From an uncultured Prevotella sp. (GTDB lineage: Bacteria > Bacteroidota > Bacteroidia > Bacteroidales > Bacteroidaceae): DNA of 44,707 nt. The stretch covers positions 1 through 44,707 of the forward strand of contig ONAK01000025.1 of the NCBI GenBank assembly GCA_900315765.1, read 5' to 3'. The notes beneath the pieces are model-generated. The model was not told where the DNA came from, did no database searches, and saw only the letters and a program-made list of their open reading frames with translations. The stretch's first letter is position 1. Each line of letters opens with the position of its first letter. The position numbers and the translations under genes were made by a program. Below are positions 1 through 7,143 of this stretch, piece after piece.

Positions 1-1
1 T

Positions 2-118
2 GCAGAGGCTTATCGCCTGCTGAAGTTCCTTCGATATATCCGTCCCATTCCTGAGACTCAGATTCCACCAACATCGCTTCTTCGCGAGTTCCTTGGCGGC
101 TCGTCATTCAACTATTGA
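2..118 (+). CDS. C-terminal end of a nucleoside kinase (partial)
   Basis: An open frame enters from the left edge and stops at TGA 116-118, giving 38 residues that end in REFLGGSSFNY. I recognise this ending from the large Bacteroidales uridine-kinase/phosphoribulokinase-family nucleoside kinases (about 550 aa, TGS-like N-terminus), whose C-termini read PPTS..REFLGGSSF.Y. Only the tail is present, so no catalytic motif can be checked. Its base composition is close to that of the genes right of 4.8 kb and less AT-rich than the block that follows. It converges with the RhuM gene. The assignment rests on the tail alone and is moderately uncertain. Confidence 0.5.
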   Translation, partial: AEAYRLLKFLRYIRPIPETQIPPTSLLREFLGGSSFNY

Positions 119-127
119 TTAGTGGGC

Positions 128-180
128 AAAAGACATTATGGGTTATGAATTCTTTTTTCCATAATCTATAATGTCTTTTT
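128..180. terminator. Bidirectional terminator-like inverted repeat
   Basis: AAAAGACATTAT (128-139) is perfectly complementary to ATAATGTCTTTT (168-179). A nested alternative stem pairs ATTATGG (135-141) with CCATAAT (159-165). T runs on each side suit termination in both directions between the two converging genes. The right arm lies inside the last codons of the RhuM gene. Confidence 0.55.
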
Positions 181-1159
181 CTAAATCTTCTAATGCTTTA
201 AAATCTTCAGCATCTGCTAATGATGCTTCGTAATTCTTGCGCTTTGTATCGAACTCATTATATACTCGTCTGACAATAGCCACCATCTCAGTATTGGAAA
301 TACTACCATTACCTTGTAAGATGTCCTTGTCTTGAAATGCTAGCAGATTATCAACATTACTACGCCAATATTGTAGTGTCAGGTCGCGACGTGATTTTAC
401 GCGTTCTTCTGCGCTGGTGAGGAAGATTTCTACAAGCCTGTTCAGTGAATCAATTTCCTCATTGTGTAGATAGTTTTTTGCAATAATGATATCTCCTTTA
501 CGTACGATACTGCCTTTCCATGTTGTCAGTCCCATATTGGTCTTGCTTGCATCAGCTCGTGCAACTATAAGCTCTGCTGCAGTTTGATGAGTAACGGCAT
601 AAAGCAGTTTGTTTTGTGTTTCAGCAAAGAACATCTGTGTTGCTTTGTCATTTTTTTCATAATCGCTGCTAAGAGAGAATAAGTCGCGAACCTTTTGGTA
701 AAAACGTTTTTCCGAAGCCCTGATATCTCTGATTCGAGCTAGCAGTTCATCAAAATAGTCAGGACGTCCATCTGGATTCTTCAGCCTTTCGTCATCTATT
801 GTGAATCCCTTTACGAGGTATTCAGTTAGATGATCTATAGCCCATTGGCGGAATTGTGTACCTCTTAATCCTCTAACTCGCAAACCAACGGCGATAATCA
901 TTTCGAGAGAATAAAAAACCACATTATAGTTCTTGCCATCAGCTGCAGTTGTCAAATATTCTTTGACAACTGATTTTTCTGCTAACTCGTTGTCTTTCAA
1001 GATGTTAATAATGTGGTAGCTGATGGTTTGCTTTGAGGTGGCAAAAAGTTCTGCCATCTGTTGCTGGTTCAGCCAGATTTTCCCATCCTTAGCATATAAT
1101 GCTACTGATGCTTTTCCATCAGCAGTACGATATATGATGATATTTTGTTCGTCGTTCAT
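143..1159 (-). CDS. RhuM-family protein (virulence RhuM-like)
   Basis: The 338-residue protein matches the RhuM family, named after a gene on Salmonella pathogenicity island 3. Its biochemical role is not established; members are common near mobile and defence loci. The N-terminal part (about residues 25-55, LNQQQMAELF..SKQTISYHI) looks like a helix-turn-helix, followed by the family core with GLRVRGLRGTQFRQWA. I chose ATG 1159 because it overlaps the stop of the upstream gene as ATGA; a longer TTG start at 1168 is less convincing. It is the last gene of the apparent polA operon and is visibly AT-rich. Family call is good; function unknown. Confidence 0.8.
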   Translation of the reverse strand: MNDEQNIIIYRTADGKASVALYAKDGKIWLNQQQMAELFATSKQTISYHIINILKDNELAEKSVVKEYLTTAADGKNYNVVFYSLEMIIAVGLRVRGLRGTQFRQWAIDHLTEYLVKGFTIDDERLKNPDGRPDYFDELLARIRDIRASEKRFYQKVRDLFSLSSDYEKNDKATQMFFAETQNKLLYAVTHQTAAELIVARADASKTNMGLTTWKGSIVRKGDIIIAKNYLHNEEIDSLNRLVEIFLTSAEERVKSRRDLTLQYWRSNVDNLLAFQDKDILQGNGSISNTEMVAIVRRVYNEFDTKRKNYEASLADAEDFKALEDLEKDIIDYGKKNS

Positions 1160-1989
1160 CGTTCGCAAAATTCATATTTGTTTAGAAGTGCAATAGTGCT
1201 AGCATCTGGAAAAACATCCATTCTGTGTTTCACCCAATTTATAAAATCAGACTCGCTGGTGAACTGAATATTGAAAATTTTTGTATTGCTTTTGTTATAG
1301 CGGTTTTCGATTTCGAGTATTACATTGTCTTTCTCACCTTGTTCTAATTTCTTTAGCGTTTCATTACTAAGTAATATCATATTTGTATCGTCAAAGTACT
1401 CCTTGTTAGCATAGCCGCCAAGATTGCCAATTATTTGGAAGAATGCACCCATGTCTTTTCCTTGAATTTCAGGGACAAATATTTCTTTTTGAGAAATTGG
1501 ATTATCTTTGCCATCTTCGTCATATTTTAAAGGCGATGATACTCTTGATACAAACGTCTTTCCATTAATAGTTGGAGCGCTCCAATTGTAGTATTTAATA
1601 TCGATGTTCAAGCGTTTCTCTACTACTTCTGGAACTTGATCATCCTCTGTGAATATGCCATTAAGATAATCGTATAATTTATCTTCTGTGATCATCTTAG
1701 CATGATAGCCATCGTGTTCATTCAATTCATAACGTTTAATGGAATCTTCGTTAGGATTTGAACCAACGACGAAGAAACTCGTTGACTCTTTGACAGGAGG
1801 AATGGCATCTCCTTCTTTATAAACACGTGTGTCAGATACTCGGTCTATAGTATCAACACCCGCGGCTTTCAGTTTAGCATTGAGTTCCTTTGGGGGAATT
1901 CTGAACTCGCCAGTTAAGCAGATTCGTTTTCCTTTTAATGGATTTGGCTGCTCCATTTGTTTAAACATGTCTAATTGTTGCGTATTCAT
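1156..1989 (-). CDS. BRCT-domain protein with N-terminal clamp-binding-like motif
   Basis: A BRCT domain covers about residues 18-110 (LKGKRICLTGEF, then FFVVGSNPNEDSIKRYELN). BRCT domains of NAD-dependent ligase and related proteins bind DNA ends or phospho-proteins. The first residues are MNTQQLDMFK; QLDMF at residues 5-9 fits the pentapeptide by which bacterial polymerases and repair proteins bind the beta sliding clamp (QLxLF type). Residues 120-277 match no family I recognise and have no membrane segment. The gene lies 17 nt downstream of the exonuclease-BRCT gene and overlaps the RhuM gene by ATGA, so the three are probably co-translated. A DNA-repair or DNA-processing accessory role is inferred. 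Confidence 0.65.
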   Translation of the reverse strand: MNTQQLDMFKQMEQPNPLKGKRICLTGEFRIPPKELNAKLKAAGVDTIDRVSDTRVYKEGDAIPPVKESTSFFVVGSNPNEDSIKRYELNEHDGYHAKMITEDKLYDYLNGIFTEDDQVPEVVEKRLNIDIKYYNWSAPTINGKTFVSRVSSPLKYDEDGKDNPISQKEIFVPEIQGKDMGAFFQIIGNLGGYANKEYFDDTNMILLSNETLKKLEQGEKDNVILEIENRYNKSNTKIFNIQFTSESDFINWVKHRMDVFPDASTIALLNKYEFCER

Positions 1990-2006
1990 ATTATTGCTGT
2001 TTTGAT

Positions 2007-2960
2007 TTAGATTCTACTAATAAACTCAGATTCACTTAAGATTTCTATAAGTTGTCCTTTTTCTAAGAGTTTAAGTGCTTTCTTTTGTTTGCTACTCATA
2101 CCGTCTGAGCCAACAATCCTATAGTCTTGTTGTCCAACAACTAAAACATCTGTTTCATTTGTAACAGAGTTTGTGGGAATTCCTCCAATGTTTTTTACCA
2201 TCTGAAGCAGAACTCTTCTGACTGCATATTGTGTTTTGCCGGTGAAGCAGACAGTTTTACCATAAAAATAGTTGCCCTCATCAATTAATTCTGGATGTTC
2301 TTCCAAATCTTTAATTATATTCTTGTATTGATACTGACTTGAGTATTGCTTCTTGTTTTGAAGATGTGCAGTAAACACATTGGGCGCAAATTGTCCCCGA
2401 TGGAAATGATATTTTCCTTCTAAGTCTTCAAGTGTACTATTATCTGTTTCTAGACATTTTAACAGTAGTTTAGCGCATCCCATGGAGTCACTATCTGCTC
2501 TATGATGGTGTTCAAACTCAATACCTAAATGGTTTAATACAATGTCTAATGAATAGCTATAGCATCCCGTTATGATATATCTAGCAATTCGTAGAGTGCA
2601 AAAGTAATCAAATGTAGGATATTCTATTCCGTATTTATCAAATGCATCTCTTAGTGCATACATATCAAATGAGGTATTATGAGCCACTACTATTTTATCT
2701 TGTAAATAGGGTAGGACATCTTTCCATACTTCTGGGAATGATGGGCTGTTTTTGGTGTCCTCAGGAGTTATTCCATGAATACAAATGTTCATAGAATCAT
2801 AGAAATTCCCTTCTGGTTGTACTAGCCAACTTTTGGGTGACTGAAGTTCACCATTTATAACTTCAGTAATTCCAATTTGGCATATACTGCTTTTTGCTGA
2901 CGTTGCTGTTTCTAAATCTATAGCCACAAAGTTGTTAACTTCTTTATTGAATGCTGCCAT
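2007..2960 (-). CDS. DEDDh 3'-5' exonuclease with C-terminal BRCT domain
   Basis: Residues 10-170 are a DnaQ-like exonuclease: D15 and E17 in IDLET, D99 in AHNTSFDMYAL, and H153/D158 in HHHRADSD give a complete DEDDh set, so the enzyme should degrade DNA or RNA 3'-5'. Residues 232-317 form a BRCT domain (YGKTVCFTGKT, then TDVLVVGQQDY). This exonuclease-BRCT layout is known in Firmicutes and Bacteroidota proteins annotated as exonuclease or polymerase III epsilon-like. It starts 10 nt after the polA stop and 17 nt before the next BRCT gene. It has no polymerase-binding domain of replicative epsilon, so an accessory repair role beside Pol I is likelier than replication proofreading. Confidence 0.85.
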   Translation of the reverse strand: MAAFNKEVNNFVAIDLETATSAKSSICQIGITEVINGELQSPKSWLVQPEGNFYDSMNICIHGITPEDTKNSPSFPEVWKDVLPYLQDKIVVAHNTSFDMYALRDAFDKYGIEYPTFDYFCTLRIARYIITGCYSYSLDIVLNHLGIEFEHHHRADSDSMGCAKLLLKCLETDNSTLEDLEGKYHFHRGQFAPNVFTAHLQNKKQYSSQYQYKNIIKDLEEHPELIDEGNYFYGKTVCFTGKTQYAVRRVLLQMVKNIGGIPTNSVTNETDVLVVGQQDYRIVGSDGMSSKQKKALKLLEKGQLIEILSESEFISRI

Positions 2961-2970
2961 ATGTTATTAG

Positions 2971-4875
2971 TTAATGAGCCTCAAGCCAATTATTACCAAA
3001 TCCACAATCTGCTATTAAAGGAACTTTCATTTCAATTGCCTTTTGCATTTCTTCTATTACGATTCTTTCTACTTTTTCTTTTTCGTCAGGATAGACAGAA
3101 AAGTTTAATTCATCATGAACCTGCAGAATCATCTTTGATTTCAAATTTTCTGCCTTAAATCGTCTGTATATTTGTATCATTGCAACCTTAATGATGTCTG
3201 CTGCAGTTCCTTGTATAGGGGCATTTATTGCGTTTCGTTCTGCAAAGCCTCTTACTGTTGCGTTGTGTGAATTTATATCTTTAAGATAGCGACGGCGACC
3301 AAACAATGTTTCTACGAACCCTTTTTGTCTAGCTTCCTCTATAGCGTTATCCATATAATCTTTAACCTTGGGGAAGGTTTGGAAGAAACCGTCAATAAGT
3401 TGTTTAGATTCTTCTCTTGAGATGTCTAAACGCTCTGCAAGTCCAAAGACAGTAATACCATAAATGATACCAAAATTAGCTCGTTTCGACTTAGTACGTT
3501 CATCGCGAGTTACTTCATCAATATTTTTTTTATAAATCGTAGCTGCTGTTGCGGCATGAAGGTCTTTGCCTTCTTTGAAGACGTTTATCATGTTCTCATC
3601 CCCAGAAAGATGTGCCATAACTCTCAATTCAATTTGACTGTAATCAGCAGAAAAGAACAGGCATCCTGGTTCTGGTACAAATACTTTTCTTATTTCTTTT
3701 CCATCTTCTCCACGAACAGGAATGTTCTGTAAATTTGGATCGCTAGAGGATAAACGTCCTGTTGCGGTGACTGTTTGATTGAACGATGTGTGAATATGTC
3801 CAGTCTTCTTATTAACGAGGCTAGGGAGGGCATCTACATATGTTCCCATTAACTTTTCTGTTTCTCGATAATTGAGAATCTTTTCTACAATTTCATGTTT
3901 TCCTTTTAGCTGTTGAAGAATTTCTTCATTTGTAACATATTGCCACGTCTCTGTTTTTTGGGGATTGTCTATGACTTTCATCTTGTCAAAAAGAATGGTT
4001 CCAACTTGCTTTGGAGACATTATTTTGAACTTTTCGCCAGCAAGTTCATATATCTCTTTTTCCAATTGGTTCATTTGTTTTGAAACCTCAAGGTGAGACT
4101 GTTTTGATGAATTTTTTTCATCATCTTGTTCTTGTATAAATCCGAATAAATCAGGCATTTGTTTTATTGCCGTTTTTTTCTTTGTTCTTTCTGATAATAT
4201 ACTATTTAATTTTCTGTATTCTAGTATTTTACCTACAATAGGATGGCTTTCCTTTATTTCTTCTAATTCTTTCTCGTTAGTTACGTATTGCCAAGACTTA
4301 GTCTTTTTAGGATTGTCAATAATCTTTAGTTTGCCGAATAGAATTTCACCCACTTGTTTTGGTGATGAAATATTGAATTCTTCACCAGCAATTTTGTAAA
4401 TATCTTTTTTTGCTTCTTTTAGTCGGTTAGAGAATATTTTTGAGGTTTCTTTCAACGAAGTTGCATCAATGCATACGCCATTTATTTCCATTTCTGCAAG
4501 TACTTGCATTAATGGCATCTCGATATTGTAGAATAACTCTTCACATTCCTTATTTCTTAATTCTGTCTCCAAGTTATTTTTTAATCTTAGAGCGATATCA
4601 GCATTTTCACATGCATACTCATTAACCTTTTGTGGAGATAAATCTCGCATTGTTAATTGGTTTTTTCCTTTTTTGCCTATTAACTCTTCTGTATGGATCT
4701 TCTGATATTTTAGAATTGTTTCTGCCATATAGTCCATGTTGTGATGAAGTTCGGGTTGGATGAGATAGTGAGCAATCATCGTGTCCCACATCTTACCTTT
4801 GAGTTCGATGCCATAGTTGTTCTTCGTTTTCGTATACGGGTTTAAAGATGTTAACAATTTGCAACGCTTCTTCAC
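2971..4875 (-). CDS. polA: PolA C-terminal fragment: polymerase domain with duplicated thumb segment
   Basis: This frame is genuine PolA from about residue 20 (NYGIELKGKMW, near 4818); residues before that are out of frame and the nominal GTG start at 4875 is probably not used. Polymerase motifs are complete: DYSQIEL (411-417, motif A), the O-helix RANFGIIYG (465-473), IQGTAADI, and HDEL (587-590, motif C). At exo III the sequence is YACEN, so the metal-binding Asp position is Asn in my alignment. Residues 159-223 and 275-341 are two diverged copies of the same thumb segment, joined by a linker with QMPDLF (239-244). The DNA is AT-rich up to about 4740. The stop lies 10 nt before the exonuclease gene. 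Confidence 0.8.
   Translation of the reverse strand: MKKRCKLLTSLNPYTKTKNNYGIELKGKMWDTMIAHYLIQPELHHNMDYMAETILKYQKIHTEELIGKKGKNQLTMRDLSPQKVNEYACENADIALRLKNNLETELRNKECEELFYNIEMPLMQVLAEMEINGVCIDATSLKETSKIFSNRLKEAKKDIYKIAGEEFNISSPKQVGEILFGKLKIIDNPKKTKSWQYVTNEKELEEIKESHPIVGKILEYRKLNSILSERTKKKTAIKQMPDLFGFIQEQDDEKNSSKQSHLEVSKQMNQLEKEIYELAGEKFKIMSPKQVGTILFDKMKVIDNPQKTETWQYVTNEEILQQLKGKHEIVEKILNYRETEKLMGTYVDALPSLVNKKTGHIHTSFNQTVTATGRLSSSDPNLQNIPVRGEDGKEIRKVFVPEPGCLFFSADYSQIELRVMAHLSGDENMINVFKEGKDLHAATAATIYKKNIDEVTRDERTKSKRANFGIIYGITVFGLAERLDISREESKQLIDGFFQTFPKVKDYMDNAIEEARQKGFVETLFGRRRYLKDINSHNATVRGFAERNAINAPIQGTAADIIKVAMIQIYRRFKAENLKSKMILQVHDELNFSVYPDEKEKVERIVIEEMQKAIEMKVPLIADCGFGNNWLEAH
3852..4058 (-). 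repeat. PolA thumb segment, copy 2 of an internal duplication
   Basis: This is the second copy; it leads directly into the normal fingers/palm sequence (YVDALPSLVN), so it occupies the canonical thumb position. Copy 1 and the linker (about 115 residues) are therefore the extra material. Confidence 0.75.
4212..4410 (-). repeat. PolA thumb segment, copy 1 of an internal duplication
   Basis: It encodes IYKIAGEEF, SPKQVGEILF, WQYVTNE and KILEYRKL. The same order of motifs recurs at 3852-4058 (IYELAGEKF, SPKQVGTILF, WQYVTNE, KILNYRE). The protein copies are clearly related, but the DNA has diverged widely, so the duplication is old. Other PolA proteins I know have a single copy. Confidence 0.75.
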
Positions 4876-6037
4876 GATTGGCTGGAATAGGCACGTAAAA
4901 TGCCTCGAATTCCTTTACGGCAAAGCTCAAACCTACCAATTCTGCTTCAATCGCACTTGTTGAAGTGGTTTCTGTGTCTAGACTGAGAATTTTGTTTGTC
5001 AAGAAATAATCACGCAGATTTTTCAAATCTTCCTGATTATCAACGAGTTTGTAGTTGTGAGGTGTTGTTTTTAACGTCTCAAAACTTGAATTTTCGCTTG
5101 TTTCTGTACCGCCAGGCGCAAATTCTGCAAAGAGATCGAGTTGCTGATTTACTACTTTTTGCGGTTTTTGACTTTTTTTAAGAACTCTGTCGGCAAAGCT
5201 CTTCATCTCCAGTTCGAGCAGTAATCTGCCAAGTTCGTCCTCGTCTGGCTCCACGAGTTTCAAGCTTTCCATATCGAGCTCGATGGGAACATCGGTTTTG
5301 ATGGTTGCCAAGAAGTAACTCATCTTGATATCATCGACATGCTCTTCAACTTTTTCTCGAAGTTTTCCTTTTATCTCGCTCGAGCGCTCTATCAGTTTTT
5401 CGATGCTTCCAAACTCGTTGATGAGTTTCACGGCAGTTTTTTCTCCAACACCAGGACAGCCAGGGAAGTTATCGGCCGAGTCGCCCATTAGTGCCAGAAG
5501 ATCTATGACTGAAGTAGGAGAGGGGATACCATATTTCTCGCAAACCTCTTTTGGACCCATCGTCTCATAACCGCCTCCATGACGAGGACGATAGATGAAA
5601 ACGTGGTCGTTAACCAACTGTCCGTAGTCTTTATCGGGGGTAAGCATATAGGTCTCAACGCCGATGGAACCGGCTTTTTCTGCGAGTGTTCCTATTACGT
5701 CGTCGGCTTCGTAACCGTCTGCTTGCAGGATGGAAATGCGATAGGCCTTCAGCAGGTCTTTGATGATTGGAACTGCTTTGCGAATATCCTCGGGCGTCTC
5801 TTCGCGCTGGGCTTTGTATTCAGGAAAGGCTTCGCTGCGGAAGGTTGGTCCATGCGGATCGAAAGCCACTCCGATGTGTGTTGGCTTTTCTTTTGTCAGT
5901 ACTTCGTTCAGCGTATTTAGGAAGCCCATGATGGCACTCGTGTTCAGTCCTTTCGAGTTGATTCGTGGGTTTTTGATGAACGCATAATAGCTGCGATAAA
6001 TGAGCGCATAAGCGTCTAAAAGAAACAATTTCTGCAT
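4793..6037 (-). CDS. polA: PolA N-terminal fragment: 5' nuclease and start of 3'-5' exonuclease domain
   Basis: This 414-residue frame starts at ATG 6037 (MQKLFLLDAY). Residues 1-240 are the FEN-type 5' nuclease that removes RNA primers, with metal-binding acidic residues visible at D8, in GYEADDVIGT, TPDKD and LALMGDSADN. A linker carries QQLDLF (298-303), a textbook beta-clamp-binding motif. The 3'-5' exonuclease domain starts about residue 330, with exo I as DTET (354-357). The protein sequence is coherent to about residue 406 (YENEE) and then runs out of frame for eight residues to a stop. Codon use and GC are clearly higher than in the downstream half. If the break is real, this fragment alone could still act as a flap nuclease. 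Confidence 0.85.
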   Translation of the reverse strand: MQKLFLLDAYALIYRSYYAFIKNPRINSKGLNTSAIMGFLNTLNEVLTKEKPTHIGVAFDPHGPTFRSEAFPEYKAQREETPEDIRKAVPIIKDLLKAYRISILQADGYEADDVIGTLAEKAGSIGVETYMLTPDKDYGQLVNDHVFIYRPRHGGGYETMGPKEVCEKYGIPSPTSVIDLLALMGDSADNFPGCPGVGEKTAVKLINEFGSIEKLIERSSEIKGKLREKVEEHVDDIKMSYFLATIKTDVPIELDMESLKLVEPDEDELGRLLLELEMKSFADRVLKKSQKPQKVVNQQLDLFAEFAPGGTETSENSSFETLKTTPHNYKLVDNQEDLKNLRDYFLTNKILSLDTETTSTSAIEAELVGLSFAVKEFEAFYVPIPANREEALQIVNIFKPVYENEEQLWHRTQR

Positions 6038-6057
6038 AACTTTCTTAATTTTCGGCT

Positions 6058-6065
6058 CAAAATTA
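6058..6065 (-). promoter_or_regulatory. Candidate -7 element for the polA operon
   Basis: On the minus strand the sequence reads TAATTTTG, matching TAnnTTTG, about 20 nt before the polA ATG. No good -33 TTTG is seen at the expected spacing, so this is weak. It lies back to back with the ispB promoter. Confidence 0.35.
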
Positions 6066-6073
6066 CCAAAATA

Positions 6074-6105
6074 TTTCCTAATAAGAGAATTATTTCTTAT
6101 TTTTG
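6074..6105 (+). promoter_or_regulatory. Candidate promoter of ispB
   Basis: TATTTTTG at 6098-6105 matches the Bacteroidota -7 element; a poor -33 match (TTTC-like, about 6074) sits 20 nt upstream. Predicted start is about 15 nt before the ATG. Confidence 0.4.
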
Positions 6106-6124
6106 TGCCAAAATTCCGCTTGCT

Positions 6125-7099
6125 ATGGATTATTTATCTACGATAAGAAAACCAATTGAGGGCGAAATGAACGACTTTGTTGAGTTGTTCAAGCAGTGTC
6201 TTTCGCAAGGTGACGGCATGCTCGAGAGTGTTCTTTCTCACATCCGTCAGCGTGGAGGAAAGCGTATGCGCCCTATGCTTATCCTGCTTACAGCCAAGAA
6301 TTATGGCGATGTTTTGAGTGTTACACAGAATGCAGCTTTAGGTTTGGAGTTGCTTCATACTGCCAGTTTGGTGCACGATGATGTAGTAGACGAGAGCGAT
6401 CAGCGTCGTGGTCAGCCTTCAGTAAATGCCTCTTATAATAATAAGGTGGCGGTGCTTGTAGGCGATTATATTCTGTCTACAGCTTTGTTGCGTGTGGCTC
6501 TTTCTGATAATCATGAAATCGTACAAGAGTTGGCCGAACTGGGTCGTACTCTGGCTGCTGGTGAGATTCTGCAACTTTCGAATATTTCTAATCAGGAAAT
6601 CTCGGAAGATGTTTATTATCAGGTAATTAACCAGAAGACGGCTGTGCTCTTCGAGGCCTGTTGTAAGCTTGGTGCGATATCGGTTGGTGCTCCTCGCGAT
6701 GTTATCGAAAAGGCTGCAAAATTCGGACATAATATTGGTATGATTTTCCAGATTCGTGATGATATTTTTGATTATTACGATTCTGCCGAAATAGGTAAGC
6801 CTACTGGTAACGACATGCTTGAAGGCAAGCTTACCTTGCCTGTTATCTACACGCTTACTCATTATGAGTCTCCTGCTATGCTGACGCTGGCTAAGAAGGT
6901 TAAGAATGGCACGATTAATTCTGATGAAATCGCTGTTTTAATCGAGTTCACCAAGCAGTATGGTGGTATCAAGTATGCTGAGAAGAAGATGGAAGAGTTT
7001 GCTGTAGATTGCCAGAGATTCATCGATGAATGCGTGAAACCTGAGTTAAAGGATTCTTTCAGAGCTTATCTTGAGTATGTGATTCAACGCGATAAATAA
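6125..7099 (+). CDS. ispB: Polyprenyl diphosphate synthase (all-trans, IspB-like)
   Basis: The 324-residue protein condenses isopentenyl diphosphate onto an allylic primer to make the long isoprenoid tail of menaquinone. Both aspartate-rich motifs are present: DDVVDES in LVHDDVVDES.QRRG (first DDxxD region) and FQIRDDIFDYY (second), with GKPTGNDMLEGKLTLP after it. Length is normal. It is the only gene on its transcript: a promoter candidate lies just upstream and a strong terminator immediately downstream. Menaquinone is the expected electron carrier for the fumarate reductase encoded further along. Product chain length cannot be read from the sequence with confidence. Confidence 0.9.
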   Translation: MDYLSTIRKPIEGEMNDFVELFKQCLSQGDGMLESVLSHIRQRGGKRMRPMLILLTAKNYGDVLSVTQNAALGLELLHTASLVHDDVVDESDQRRGQPSVNASYNNKVAVLVGDYILSTALLRVALSDNHEIVQELAELGRTLAAGEILQLSNISNQEISEDVYYQVINQKTAVLFEACCKLGAISVGAPRDVIEKAAKFGHNIGMIFQIRDDIFDYYDSAEIGKPTGNDMLEGKLTLPVIYTLTHYESPAMLTLAKKVKNGTINSDEIAVLIEFTKQYGGIKYAEKKMEEFAVDCQRFIDECVKPELKDSFRAYLEYVIQRDK

Positions 7100-7102
7100 A
7101 CG

Positions 7103-7133
7103 AAAAACCCCTCCGGATTTGGAGGGGTTTTTT
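7103..7133. terminator. Strong bidirectional terminator
   Basis: AAAAACCCCTCC (7103-7114) pairs with GGAGGGGTTTTT (7121-7132) around a six-base loop, with T runs on both strands. It can end ispB (plus) and deoC (minus), whose stops lie 4 and 11 nt away. Confidence 0.9.
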
Positions 7134-7143
7134 ATTTGTGTAA

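Larger units (their letters stand above)
2971..6037 (-). pseudogene. polA: DNA polymerase I gene, split by a frameshifting internal deletion
   Basis: Two overlapping minus-strand frames together make one DNA polymerase I. The upstream frame supplies the 5' nuclease and the start of the 3'-5' exonuclease domain; the downstream frame supplies the rest and the polymerase. At the join (near 4819/4820) the family's conserved segment with LKVGQN.KYD is absent and the frame changes: about 15-16 codons plus a non-multiple of three, roughly 47 nt, seem to be missing. The intact product would be about 1,040 aa, some 100 longer than usual, because of a duplicated segment in the thumb. Either a true loss-of-function mutation or an assembly error. 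The promoter and everything else look intact. Confidence 0.8.
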
